DNA from: an uncultured Clostridia bacterium
GTDB lineage: Bacteria; Bacillota; Clostridia; Oscillospirales; Ruminococcaceae
Direction of reading: 5' to 3'
Length of the DNA: 64,000 bases
Assembly (NCBI GenBank): GCA_947584375.1
Contig: CANPWL010000006.1
Location: forward strand, 33,505-97,504
This document shows positions 42,995-51,975 of the stretch, piece after piece. The position numbers were made by a program, and so were the translations under genes. The number at the start of each line of letters is the position of its first letter. Within the stretch, counting starts at the first letter, position 1. The notes below the pieces were generated by a model, which saw only the letters and a list, made by a program, of their open reading frames with translations, was not told the origin of the DNA and did not search any database.

Positions 42995-44632
42995 TTATTC
43001 AGCAGACAAAATGTAATAGTAAACAGGCTGCCCACCGTTTACCAATAAAACCTCTGCGTTCTGATACTTGTTTTGAACCTGTTCTCTTAAAGCTTCTGCG
43101 TCCTTATCCGATACATCGATCCCCTGAATAATTGTTATATATGACGTGTCGCCCTTAACCAGCTTTTTGATAAGCTTATAAGCCGCCTTTGCAAGATCCT
43201 TTTCAACAAAAGAAAGTTTACCGTTTTCCAAAGCCAATATCTCGTTTTTCTTTATTTTATGACCCTCAAAATCACTGTCACGAGATGCAAATGTTATCTG
43301 TCCGGTCGATACACGTTCAAGAGCATGAGTCATTTCAAGTCTGTTTGTTTCAAAGTCAGCCTCATCATCAAACGCAAGCATTGCGCTCATACCCTGTGGG
43401 ATCGTTCTTGTTTGCAAAACGCAAACCTTTCTGTCCGAAAGCCTTGCAGCCTGTTCAGCCGACATAATTATGTTTTTATTGTTAGGCAAAACAAAAACTA
43501 TTTCCGACGGACATTTATTAATAGCAGCCAATATATCCTCGGTAGACGGATTCATAGTTTGTCCGCCCCTAACAATGCAGTCAACGCCTACGTCCTCAAA
43601 AAGAGCCTCAACGCCATGACCTGCTGCAACAGCTACAAATCCGTATTCCTTTACCGCCTTAACAGGCTTTACGTCCAATGCCTTTGAGTCAATTATGCGC
43701 TGTTCGTGCTGCATTTTCATATTCTCAATCTTAGGAAGATTTATTGTGCCGAATTTAAGTGCTCTTTCAATCGCCTTTCCGGGATGATTTGTATGAACGT
43801 GAACCTTTATTATATCATCGTCTTCAACAACAACAACACAGTCGCCTATTGTTTCAAGATAAGCCCTCAGCTTTGAGCAATCATCACTTCCGCTTGCCTT
43901 CGTAATCAGCATCTCTGTACAATAGGTAAAATTAATTATCTCGTCATAATCCCCTACCGTTGACGAAAATGTGTCAATGGTTACAGCTTTCTTTTCAGCT
44001 GGTGAATCTTGTATTTTAACCTCACCGCCTTTAAAAACATCCAGCATAGCTTCAAAAATAATTAAAAGACCTTTACCGCCTGCGTCAACAACCCCTGCCT
44101 TTTTCAGTGCGGGAAGCAGATTAGGGGTGTTTTCAAGTGCCTCGCTCGCTGACGCACAGACCTCCTCCCAGAGAGAAACCTCATCCTTTACTGAAACAGA
44201 CGCTGCCGCTGCCCTTTCACCGGCAAGCCTGGCAACTGTAAGGATAGTCCCTTCAGTAGGCTTCATAATAGATTTATATGCACCTGAAACACCATAGTCA
44301 AGAGAAATAACAAAATCTCTTACCGACGCTTCCTTTTTACCGGTGAAGCCTTTTGAAAAGCCCCTGAAAAGCAAAGATAGAATAACACCTGAATTTCCCC
44401 TTGCTCCTCTTAGCAATGCAGACGCAGTCTGCTCAGCAACCTCACTTACTGTAACATCATCACGCATTCGTTCCAGAGCAATAAGAGCGTTACCCATTGT
44501 CATAGACATATTTGTTCCCGTATCTCCGTCCGGAACCGGGAACACATTAAGCTCATCAACCAATGTTTTTTGATTTGCAATACTGTTCGCACCGCTAATA
44601 AAAGCATCCCTTAGTGTTTTACCGTTAATCAC
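42995..44632 (-). CDS. DAK2-domain kinase, YloV/FakA type
   Basis: A 545-residue protein with an N-terminal DAK2 domain (about 1-200, FPVPDGDTGTNMSMTM binding ATP-Mg), a middle domain and a C-terminal DegV-like/FakA-C domain (about 310-545). In Staphylococcus this protein (FakA) phosphorylates fatty acids held by a FakB partner for phospholipid synthesis. A FakB/DegV gene is not in the window. It lies 18 bases after the Asp23 gene, the widespread yloU-yloV pairing. Confidence 0.92.
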   Translation of the reverse strand: MINGKTLRDAFISGANSIANQKTLVDELNVFPVPDGDTGTNMSMTMGNALIALERMRDDVTVSEVAEQTASALLRGARGNSGVILSLLFRGFSKGFTGKKEASVRDFVISLDYGVSGAYKSIMKPTEGTILTVARLAGERAAAASVSVKDEVSLWEEVCASASEALENTPNLLPALKKAGVVDAGGKGLLIIFEAMLDVFKGGEVKIQDSPAEKKAVTIDTFSSTVGDYDEIINFTYCTEMLITKASGSDDCSKLRAYLETIGDCVVVVEDDDIIKVHVHTNHPGKAIERALKFGTINLPKIENMKMQHEQRIIDSKALDVKPVKAVKEYGFVAVAAGHGVEALFEDVGVDCIVRGGQTMNPSTEDILAAINKCPSEIVFVLPNNKNIIMSAEQAARLSDRKVCVLQTRTIPQGMSAMLAFDDEADFETNRLEMTHALERVSTGQITFASRDSDFEGHKIKKNEILALENGKLSFVEKDLAKAAYKLIKKLVKGDTSYITIIQGIDVSDKDAEALREQVQNKYQNAEVLLVNGGQPVYYYILSAE

Positions 44633-44650
44633 TACACCGTCCCCCTTAAG

Positions 44651-45013
44651 CTAAGATTGCATCTCATCGACAAAAACATTAATTTTCGCAACCCTAACCG
44701 CCGATTCGGTTTCTACGGTATACTGTACCTTTTCCATAATGCTTTCTACGACTGTCGAAACGTTTACCCCATAAGAAACAGTAATGTGCAAATCAATAAT
44801 AAGTTCATTATCTTTAGTTTGGTGAATAATAACTCCGTTTTTAAGGGATTGTCCTTTTTTTAAAAGAGAGCTTATTTTCTGTTTGGGTCCGAATGTATTC
44901 ATTCCGACAACGCCGAAGCAATTTGTCGCTGTATTGCCAATAAGAGAAACCAGATATTTATTAGAAATATGAATTTCTCCTATATGATTTTCGAATTTGA
45001 TCACACAGAACAA
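44651..45013 (-). CDS. Asp23/Gls24 family envelope stress protein (YloU type)
   Basis: A 120-residue Asp23/Gls24-family protein: GEIHISNKYLVSLIGNTATNCFGVVGMN at the start and VSYGVNVSTVVESIMEKVQYTVE near the end. The family lines the inner membrane and is linked with envelope stress. It directly precedes the DAK2 kinase gene in the same direction, the conserved yloU-yloV order. Mechanism not established. Confidence 0.92.
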   Translation of the reverse strand: MFCVIKFENHIGEIHISNKYLVSLIGNTATNCFGVVGMNTFGPKQKISSLLKKGQSLKNGVIIHQTKDNELIIDLHITVSYGVNVSTVVESIMEKVQYTVETESAVRVAKINVFVDEMQS

Positions 45014-45069
45014 CTCCCTTTACCATAATAGATAAAAAAAGTATACCATATTCCTTGCAAAAATGCAAA

Positions 45070-46398
45070 CTATATTTTTGAGTCGAGGTTTACGTTTATA
45101 TCAACTCTTTTCAATATTTCCTCCGGATTTTTCTTATATTCCTCATAAATTACATAGTCGTTATGATTCAAAAGAGAATGAATTTCAAAAACATCTGCGG
45201 TTTCTTTTTTTAAAGCCTTATCAATTGCCTTTTTACACAATAGTTCAATATGCTCGTCAGCCTTTTTTGCTGCGGCCTTATTTTCCTTATCCGAATAAGT
45301 TTTATAAAAATCATATGAAAGAATAAGATTAATGTCCACAACAATTCTATTGTCTTTAATGCTTATATCTGTTTTTTTATTAACACTTGAAGCATTTACA
45401 GCAGTATTAGTATTACCGAGTTTCGCATCAACTGTCTGCTCAGCAATGCCGTTATTGATAAAGGACAAGCCTATTATTTCATCTCTTGTCATAACGCCGC
45501 CGGGTTTATTATTCTTAATAATTACCGCTCCGTCAATATAAAATGCAGTTACCTCAGCTTCCTCCGAGCCTCCTCCTGAACCTGATTCTTCTCCTCCGCC
45601 TGAGCCGCTTTCAGATTTAGAACTACTGTCGGATCCTGAGCCTCCTCCGCTTCCGCTCTCCACTTTTTCATTTTCCGATTTGGTTTTACTGCTGTCGCTC
45701 TTGCTCTCTCCGAAACTTTCATCAGCGCTTGAGCTTTCCTTATCATCATATGATTTTTTATTATCCTTTATCTTTTTAATAATAGGCATTACAGTTGTAC
45801 CGTTTGTATTTTCAATATTATCTATATGCCTGATAAGCTCACACTCTGTACTTGTTCCGTTTTTCTTTGATTCCTCAAAGATTTCTTTAAGCACCTCAGC
45901 CGAATAAGTTCCGCTTGTTATTTTTATATTCAGAATTTCCTTAGCCGTTATATCAGTATATGCCACAAATGTCCCCAAGGAAATCCCCTGAGCATTGATA
46001 GCATAATCTAATATCGGAGTTATATCTTTAACGCTCTTTCCCAATAAAATCAATTCAGAATGCCCTAAAAAAGCTTTCTTACCCAAATCTGTTTCGCATT
46101 GCTCAATAGCCGCCGGTATAGTGTCGGCAATCTGAGATACAGACGCACTGTTAGGCTTAGATGGATCAATAGGAGTATTAGACCCTGAACCCTGCTGAGC
46201 GAGCATCTGCAATGTTACTTCAAATTTTCCGTCGCTTGTCATATCAACGCCAAGAGCATGAACGATAATTCTTTGATCGATATCTCTCTTCTGATACTTT
46301 CCCGTTGAATTACATGAGCAAAGGCTTAAAATGAAAAACACGCAAACAGTCATAACTAATAGCTTTTTAAAACTGATTTTATTCTGTTTCATTTTCAT
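45070..46398 (-). CDS. Spore germination lipoprotein GerC (Ger(x)C family)
   Basis: A lipoprotein subunit of a germinant receptor on the inner spore membrane. The start at 46398 lies inside the end of gerB (20-base overlap). The lipobox is LCSC in SLCSCNSTGK. Ger(x)C features are ALGVDMTSDGKFEVTLQ and LGHSELILLGKSV. Within the middle, about residues 220-280, there is an unusual Ser/Gly/Glu-rich insert (ESGSGGGSGSDSSSKSES) not typical for the family. The last domain returns to normal sequence (FYKTYSDKENKAAAKKADEH). Confidence 0.9.
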   Translation of the reverse strand: MKMKQNKISFKKLLVMTVCVFFILSLCSCNSTGKYQKRDIDQRIIVHALGVDMTSDGKFEVTLQMLAQQGSGSNTPIDPSKPNSASVSQIADTIPAAIEQCETDLGKKAFLGHSELILLGKSVKDITPILDYAINAQGISLGTFVAYTDITAKEILNIKITSGTYSAEVLKEIFEESKKNGTSTECELIRHIDNIENTNGTTVMPIIKKIKDNKKSYDDKESSSADESFGESKSDSSKTKSENEKVESGSGGGSGSDSSSKSESGSGGGEESGSGGGSEEAEVTAFYIDGAVIIKNNKPGGVMTRDEIIGLSFINNGIAEQTVDAKLGNTNTAVNASSVNKKTDISIKDNRIVVDINLILSYDFYKTYSDKENKAAAKKADEHIELLCKKAIDKALKKETADVFEIHSLLNHNDYVIYEEYKKNPEEILKRVDINVNLDSKI

Positions 46399-47437
46399 CA
46401 CCCTTTCCGAAGCAATAAACAAGAGGAAGTACTACACCCAAAACCAATATCAGAATTGAAAGAACAGCCTTATCAAATATGCCGTAATTCCATTTTGCCT
46501 GTAAAACCGCAGCCAAAGACGCAGACAAAGCTGCTACTAATATAATCAGCAAAAACACATTTGATTTAACTCTTTTAAATCCGGTCGAAAGTGCAATCTT
46601 GCCTATAAACATAAAAAGTGCAGCTTTAACAAAAGCGATCAAGATCCACGCAGGAAGTAAAAATGCGTCTAATCTTTCAATAATAAAAGTTTCTGCATAT
46701 GTGCCTAAATCAAAGAACGGGAATTTGCTGATATTCAAATAACTTCCCAAAGTTAGAACACATATCGAAATAATTAAATAAACAAATATAAGTTTCAAAG
46801 CTATCGCCCCATATAGGCTTTTGCCTGCCTTCTCTTTTACATACGGATATAATATCGGAAAAAGCAAAAGCTCACTGGATCTCGACATCTCGTAATAAAC
46901 CTCGTGTGAAATATCATTAATTTTCGGATAAGTGTATATTACGTTAGTAAAGGACATCTTAGTCCAAAGTGCAGCTATAACAATTATAAAAGATAAAACA
47001 AAAAATCCGAATGTAATACCTGCGGTTCTTGAAATAGCCTCAATCCCCTGAAATGCTGCATAAAAAGCTAATAGAGCAATTGCACTTATTATAATCCAAG
47101 TCGGCAGAAAGTCAGGAAAGGTCACATACATAAAATATCCGAAATATCTGAATAGACGATTAACGACCAAAACTGCGGAAAATGCAAATGCAACACAAAT
47201 CAATATTCCTAAAAGCTTTGATTTTTCATATGCAACCTGACATATATTTTTATCCGGATACTTTTTATACAGTATGATCACAGGTATAACAGCCAGACAC
47301 TCAAGCGCAGTTGCAATTGAGAATCCTATTACCTGACTGGTCACATCGTTATAAAAGAACGGTATAAATGTCATTGCATAAAAAATTCTTGATATAAAAA
47401 GAATTACCATCATTTGTCCGAAAGATATTTTTCTCAT
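46379..47437 (-). CDS. Spore germination permease GerB (GerAB family)
   Basis: A 352-residue integral membrane protein with ten predicted helices, from the GerAB branch of the APC transporter superfamily, which recognises the germinant amino acid. It starts ISFGQMMVILFISRIFYAMTFIPFF and continues with typical GerAB spacing. It lies between gerA and gerC genes. Its ligand cannot be read from sequence by eye. Confidence 0.92.
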   Translation of the reverse strand: MRKISFGQMMVILFISRIFYAMTFIPFFYNDVTSQVIGFSIATALECLAVIPVIILYKKYPDKNICQVAYEKSKLLGILICVAFAFSAVLVVNRLFRYFGYFMYVTFPDFLPTWIIISAIALLAFYAAFQGIEAISRTAGITFGFFVLSFIIVIAALWTKMSFTNVIYTYPKINDISHEVYYEMSRSSELLLFPILYPYVKEKAGKSLYGAIALKLIFVYLIISICVLTLGSYLNISKFPFFDLGTYAETFIIERLDAFLLPAWILIAFVKAALFMFIGKIALSTGFKRVKSNVFLLIILVAALSASLAAVLQAKWNYGIFDKAVLSILILVLGVVLPLVYCFGKGDENETE

Positions 47438-47537
47438 ATATAATTTTGCTCCTTTAAGAAAAATCCGTAATTTTATGAATTAACAATGATTCTGTCATAA
47501 ATGCCCTTGCAAGGTCTTTATGATCAGTCAATATTTA

Positions 47538-49043
47538 TTAATCAAATAACTTTTTTGCTCCGTTCAGATCCTCAACAACTGTTTTTGACCTTCCCAGCTT
47601 TAAAAAGCTAGGTCTTGTAAGAACATCCCTCATAGCCCTAAAGGTGAACGGCGAAATCGGAGCGTTATAAGGAACTCCATAGTTTTCAAGGGCAGAAATA
47701 TTGACCAATAAAAATGCAAAGCAAATTGTTATTCCGAAAAGACCGCCAAAGCCTCCTGCTATGATAAATAACATTCTGAAAACTGATGTCTGAGGATTCA
47801 GATTAGGAATAACGAATGACGCCGTCGCAGTAAGCCCTATTATAATCAGCAACGGAGCAGATACCAAACTGCTTGAAACAGCAGCGTCTCCGATAATTAA
47901 AGCTCCAACAATAGACACAGCACCGCCTATTGCTTTCGGAAGTCTTATTCCCGCTTCTCTCATCAGCTCATACATTATAGTTATAATAAATGCTTCAAAA
48001 AAAAACGAATACGGTGTTACCTCTTCACTTGCCGCAAGATTCATTAAGAATTTATGAGTAAGGATTTCCGGATGATTTGTAGCTATGGCAACGCACAGTC
48101 CCGGAAGTGCAATAGCAAGAAAAAACGCAATATACTTTATCCACCTGATATAAGTTGTATAATAAGGTTTATTTACATAATCGTCAATCGTCTGAAAATT
48201 CTCAATAAACAGAGACGGACATATTAATGCAAGCGGAACACCGTCAACCATTATGCCTACCCTGCCCTCATTAAGCTTGGCACAAAAAGCGTCAGGTCTG
48301 TCGGTTGAAAGAACATTTGAAAACAGACTTTTATGCTTTCCCTCCAAAAACGGCTCGACATATCCGGTTGTTATAATAGTATCAAGATCAATTTTATTAA
48401 GATTTTCTTTAACTTTATCAATAACACCTTGAGGAGCTTTATCGGTAATATACGCAACGCACACGTCGGTTTTGCTGTCACTTCCTATCTGCTGCATATC
48501 AAATCTTAGCTTTGGTGTTTTAAGTCTTCTGCGAACGAGTGATATATTAGTTCTTATTGTATCGATAAATCCCTCATGAGAACCGTTTAGATTTCCGTCG
48601 CTCGTAGGCTCCTCTATTGAACGCTTATCAAAGCCTTGTATTCCGAATGCAACGCACTTGTCGCAGCCGTCAATAAATACAACCGCAAATCCTGAAAAAA
48701 GAGTTAGAAAAACCTCTCCGTAAGTTGTGAGAATTTTTCTCTCGGCAGAAAGAAGACTTTGTTTAGTCAAAAACTTAAACACATCATCTTCCGTGGCGTA
48801 ACCCTTAACATCAAACTCCATAAGCGGTCTGAAAACAAGGTCTGCCATTGAAGACGTCGAAGCCATCCCCTCAATAGAAACAACCGCGCATTTGTGTTCT
48901 GAAATTTCAACTTCCATAATGTTAAGATCCATTGTTTTACCCGAAATTATTTTCAAATCAAGAAGCGTCTGTTTCAGACTTTTTGAAATAAGAGCCGTTT
49001 CATAATTATTTTCATTTACTTTTACTTCTGTTTTCTTTTCCAA
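47538..49043 (-). CDS. Spore germination protein GerA (GerAA family)
   Basis: A 501-residue receptor subunit. The N-terminal soluble domain (about 1-285) is followed by about five helices. Signature stretches are EGKHKSLFSNVLSTDRPDAFCAKLNEGRVGIMVDG and PYSFFFEAFIITIMYELMREAGIRLPKAIGGAVSIVGALIIGDAAV, found in GerAA/SpoVAF proteins. TTG start 8-9 bases after AAAGGAG. It is the first gene of a three-gene germinant receptor operon. Confidence 0.94.
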   Translation of the reverse strand: MEKKTEVKVNENNYETALISKSLKQTLLDLKIISGKTMDLNIMEVEISEHKCAVVSIEGMASTSSMADLVFRPLMEFDVKGYATEDDVFKFLTKQSLLSAERKILTTYGEVFLTLFSGFAVVFIDGCDKCVAFGIQGFDKRSIEEPTSDGNLNGSHEGFIDTIRTNISLVRRRLKTPKLRFDMQQIGSDSKTDVCVAYITDKAPQGVIDKVKENLNKIDLDTIITTGYVEPFLEGKHKSLFSNVLSTDRPDAFCAKLNEGRVGIMVDGVPLALICPSLFIENFQTIDDYVNKPYYTTYIRWIKYIAFFLAIALPGLCVAIATNHPEILTHKFLMNLAASEEVTPYSFFFEAFIITIMYELMREAGIRLPKAIGGAVSIVGALIIGDAAVSSSLVSAPLLIIIGLTATASFVIPNLNPQTSVFRMLFIIAGGFGGLFGITICFAFLLVNISALENYGVPYNAPISPFTFRAMRDVLTRPSFLKLGRSKTVVEDLNGAKKLFD

Positions 49044-49232
49044 AACTTTTTCTCCTTTAATTATTTAAGATTTTATATACGTAATATTCACTAGTTAATA
49101 TTAGTGTATTTTCAAAATTTATACGTTATTTTCTTATTAAAAAATTACAATATCAATTTAATGTGTATTATTTATCTGTTTTGGAAAAGTTATTTATATG
49201 TATATTAATTTTGTGAAAGGACGTGCTGTAAT

Positions 49233-49910
49233 TTGCTTATAGTTTTTTTCAGAGCCATAATTCTTTATGCGCTTGTAATCTTTTCAATACGCCTTATGGG
49301 AAAACGTCAGATAGGAGAGCTTCAGCCGTCAGAGCTTGTAATAACTATTCTCTTGTCAAACATAGCCACTCTTCCGATAGAGGATACCACCATACCAATG
49401 GCAACCGGAATTATTCCCATGCTCACACTTGTCAGTCTTGACGTAATAATGTCAACCCTGACTCTGCGTTCGAGAAAGCTAAGACAAATGGTATCAGGAA
49501 GTCCTAAAGTAATAATCTCAAACGGAGTAATAGATCAAAAGCAGATGAAAAAGCTTCGATATTCTGTTGATGACTTAATGGAAAGCCTTCACGATTACAA
49601 TATTTTTGACATAAACGAAGTTCAGTATGCAATTGTCGAAACAACAGGAAAAATAAGCGTTATGCAGAAGAATGATTACAGTCCGCTTTCACCGTCGGAC
49701 ATAGAACTTTACAGCAAATCAAAAAATCCGCCGCAAATACTTATTGACGACGGAGTTATTATGCATGGAGCCGTAGAATTTTTAGGATTGGATATGAAGT
49801 TTATCCATGAAATACTTTCAAAAAACAATGTTGAAGCGTCAGGGGTATTTCTTATGTCGTGTGACGAAGATAAAAACTATAAGCTTATTAAAAAGGAGGA
49901 TCTGAATTGA
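49233..49910 (+). CDS. DUF421 membrane protein (YetF/YrbG type)
   Basis: A 225-residue protein with three N-terminal helices (1-80) and a cytoplasmic DUF421 domain. Motifs: RLMGKRQIGELQPSELVITILLSNIATLPIED and RSRKLRQMVSGSPKVIISNG. DUF421 genes are common in spore formers and often regulated during sporulation; function is uncertain. TTG start with GAAAGGA 11 bases upstream. It overlaps the next gene by 4 bases (TTGA), a common pair. Confidence 0.9.
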   Translation: MLIVFFRAIILYALVIFSIRLMGKRQIGELQPSELVITILLSNIATLPIEDTTIPMATGIIPMLTLVSLDVIMSTLTLRSRKLRQMVSGSPKVIISNGVIDQKQMKKLRYSVDDLMESLHDYNIFDINEVQYAIVETTGKISVMQKNDYSPLSPSDIELYSKSKNPPQILIDDGVIMHGAVEFLGLDMKFIHEILSKNNVEASGVFLMSCDEDKNYKLIKKEDLN

Positions 49911-50284
49911 AGAGACTTATCCTTTGCATTACCATACTACTAATAATAATTTCAGGCTCTGTTACATCCTTATACTTAATAAAAAATAAAAATGAACAGC
50001 TAATAGAAACACTTAACAGCATAACAGAGTATGCTGAGGACAAAAAAACCGACCAAGCTCTTGAAAAAATCGAAGAGTTCAGCCGATCCTGGAAAAAATA
50101 TTATATTTGTGTTTCATTCCTTGTAGAAAGTTCCTGCTTAGAGGACATTTCATCCTCATGTGCAAAACTTAAAGCACTTTTATTGAAAGACAGTGAAGAA
50201 TTGTATTCTGAATGTGAAACCATAAAATACGGAATTACACTTGTTTATAATAATGAATTCCCGTATCTTCACAGTATTTTCTGA
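49907..50284 (+). CDS. DUF4363 family protein
   Basis: A 125-residue protein with one N-terminal membrane helix (about 3-23) and a helical outer domain (LIETLNSITEYAEDKKTDQALEKIEEF). It belongs to the DUF4363 family, which usually follows a DUF421 gene as here. Its TTG start overlaps the DUF421 stop codon as TTGA, so translation is coupled. Function unknown. Confidence 0.82.
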   Translation: MKRLILCITILLIIISGSVTSLYLIKNKNEQLIETLNSITEYAEDKKTDQALEKIEEFSRSWKKYYICVSFLVESSCLEDISSSCAKLKALLLKDSEELYSECETIKYGITLVYNNEFPYLHSIF

Positions 50285-50293
50285 TAATTCAAG

Positions 50294-50734
50294 CTAACTT
50301 ATCTCAGCAATAATTTTAACAAAGCTGTCTAAATCATTGAAATCCTTATACACAGATGCAAACCTAACATATGCAACGTGATCAAGCTTTTTAAGTCCTG
50401 CCAATACCTTATCTCCTATTTCGCTTGTTGTCGTTTCAGTCTGCATAGCGTTTGCATAAGTGTTTTCTATCTCATCAACCAAAGAATTTACATCTTCAAC
50501 GCTTACAGGACGTTTTTTAATCGCATTGCCGATAGCTTTTATTATTTTTTCCTTTTCAAAGGGCTCAAAGCTTCCATCCTTTTTATAAACCATAATGGTC
50601 GGTTTTTCAACAACTTCATAAGTAGTAAATCTCCTGCCGCAATTAGTACATTCACGACGTCGTCTCTTTTTTTCATCACTCGGGCGTGAATCGATCACCT
50701 TTGTGTCCTCATAATTACAAAACGGACATCTCAT
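50294..50734 (-). CDS. nrdR: Transcriptional repressor NrdR
   Basis: A repressor of ribonucleotide reductase genes that senses ATP/dATP. The zinc ribbon uses Cys3, Cys6, Cys29 and Cys32 (RCPFC, ECTNC). An ATP-cone domain follows (about 50-140, KPTIMVYKKDGSFEPFEKEKIIKAI). Its length of 146 residues is standard. AT-rich near-repeats upstream could be NrdR boxes, but I cannot fit them well. No nrd genes are in the window. Confidence 0.97.
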   Translation of the reverse strand: MRCPFCNYEDTKVIDSRPSDEKKRRRRECTNCGRRFTTYEVVEKPTIMVYKKDGSFEPFEKEKIIKAIGNAIKKRPVSVEDVNSLVDEIENTYANAMQTETTTSEIGDKVLAGLKKLDHVAYVRFASVYKDFNDLDSFVKIIAEIS

Positions 50735-50934
50735 AGTTAGCTCTCCTTATCACTATATTTATAGTTATTATATCATATATAGTGGTTAATTGCAAGCGTT
50801 AATACCAAATATACTAAAATACTGTTTATTGGACTTTATTATATAATTTAAGAAGACTATGTACTTATTAACGGCTTTGTTTTTTAGAAATCAACTTAAT
50901 TCTGCTAAATTTATTTGTCGATCAGACGTCTCTT

Positions 50935-51213
50935 TTAGGAAATTATAAAATCCTCAGTTACATCTTTTAATATCTTAGGGGTGATTTCCAACTCTACAAC
51001 CTTTTTAAATAAAATTATTGCTTTGTCATATTGGGTTGTAATATCCAAAATCTCTGATTTATTCTCCTCTCCAAAGCTTTCTTCTGATGATAGACTTTCA
51101 ATTTTTATGCCGTAAGTCAATATATTTTTGCCATCAAACTGAATTTCGCTTTCGATAAGGCTATACCGGGTTGAATTATCCTTTGAATTCTGTTCTTCCA
51201 ATACTTTTCCCAT
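50935..51213 (-). CDS. Small protein, probable DUF6514 family
   Basis: A 92-residue cytoplasmic protein with no membrane segment. The pattern YGIKIESL, then EILDITTQYDKAIILFKKVVELEITPKILKDVTEDFI fits the DUF6514 group of Ruminococcus-type bacteria as I remember it. The ribosome site (AAAGGAGCG, read leftwards) is good. It is a stand-alone gene divergent from greA. Role unknown. Confidence 0.7.
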   Translation of the reverse strand: MGKVLEEQNSKDNSTRYSLIESEIQFDGKNILTYGIKIESLSSEESFGEENKSEILDITTQYDKAIILFKKVVELEITPKILKDVTEDFIIS

Positions 51214-51379
51214 TTTTAAACGCTCCTTTAATTTAATTTATTTTGCCCTTGCAGAATAAAATTTAAAGCCGTTAAATGCAATGTATGACTTCTTTCCCTC
51301 ATTATACAACATATTTCGACAATTTTATAAAAAACATTTCGACATAATTCGACAATTCAAACGGAGTGCCTGTTCAATC

Positions 51380-51408
51380 TTGACTTTTTGACTTATATAC
51401 TATATAAT
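51380..51408 (+). promoter_or_regulatory. Promoter for greA-lysS
   Basis: TTGACT (51380-51385), 17 bases, TATAAT (51403-51408); one mismatch to consensus. The leader to greA is about 45 bases. Confidence 0.85.
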
Positions 51409-51459
51409 ATTAGCTTGATAAGTTATATAATTTGAATTTTTATGTAAGGAGTTTTAACT

Positions 51460-51936
51460 ATGGCAATGAAGAATTTATCTGTATCAAAAGAAGGATATAA
51501 AAAGTTAGAAGAAGATTTAGAATACCTTGTAACAGTCAGAAGAAGCGAGGTCGCTGCTAAGCTTAAAGAGGCGCGCTCATTTGGAGACCTTTCGGAAAAT
51601 GCCGAATATGACGAGGCAAAGAACGAACAGGGTATACTAGAGGCTAGAATTACAGAGCTGGAACAGATGATTGCCAATGCAGTTATTGTAGATGATGACA
51701 ATATATCTTTAGAGGAAGTATCGATCGGCTCTAAAATTAAAATTGAAGATTTGGAACTTAAAACAACAGAAACCCTGCAAATAGTAGGTTCAACCGAATC
51801 TGACCCTGACAACGGAAAGATTTCTGACGATTCGCCTATCGGAAAAGCTGCTTTAAAGAAAAAGGTAGGGGAAATCTTTGAAGTTGAAGCACCGGTAGGA
51901 CTTTTGAAATTCAAAATTTTAGAGATAAGCAAATAA
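51460..51936 (+). CDS. greA: Transcription elongation factor GreA
   Basis: Rescues backtracked RNA polymerase by stimulating transcript cleavage. It is 158 residues, the standard length. The N-terminal coiled coil has the acidic tip (GDLSENAEYDEAKNEQG); the C-terminal FKBP-like domain ends SPIGKAALKKKVGEIFEVEAP. SD AAGGAG is 9 bases upstream. It leads a two-gene unit with lysS, an order shared by many Firmicutes. Confidence 0.97.
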   Translation: MAMKNLSVSKEGYKKLEEDLEYLVTVRRSEVAAKLKEARSFGDLSENAEYDEAKNEQGILEARITELEQMIANAVIVDDDNISLEEVSIGSKIKIEDLELKTTETLQIVGSTESDPDNGKISDDSPIGKAALKKKVGEIFEVEAPVGLLKFKILEISK

Positions 51937-51975
51937 TTATTTCAAGACAACGAATAAAAAGGAGCATAAATATAA

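Noticed and set aside
50735..50800. Possible NrdR boxes (ACTATATATRA-like words) before nrdR
   Set aside because: The words are AT-rich and do not form two properly spaced boxes; chance similarity is likely.
51214..51460. T-box leader for lysS
   Set aside because: lysS is the second gene behind greA, with a simple promoter and a short leader; no T-box or specifier loop pattern is seen.
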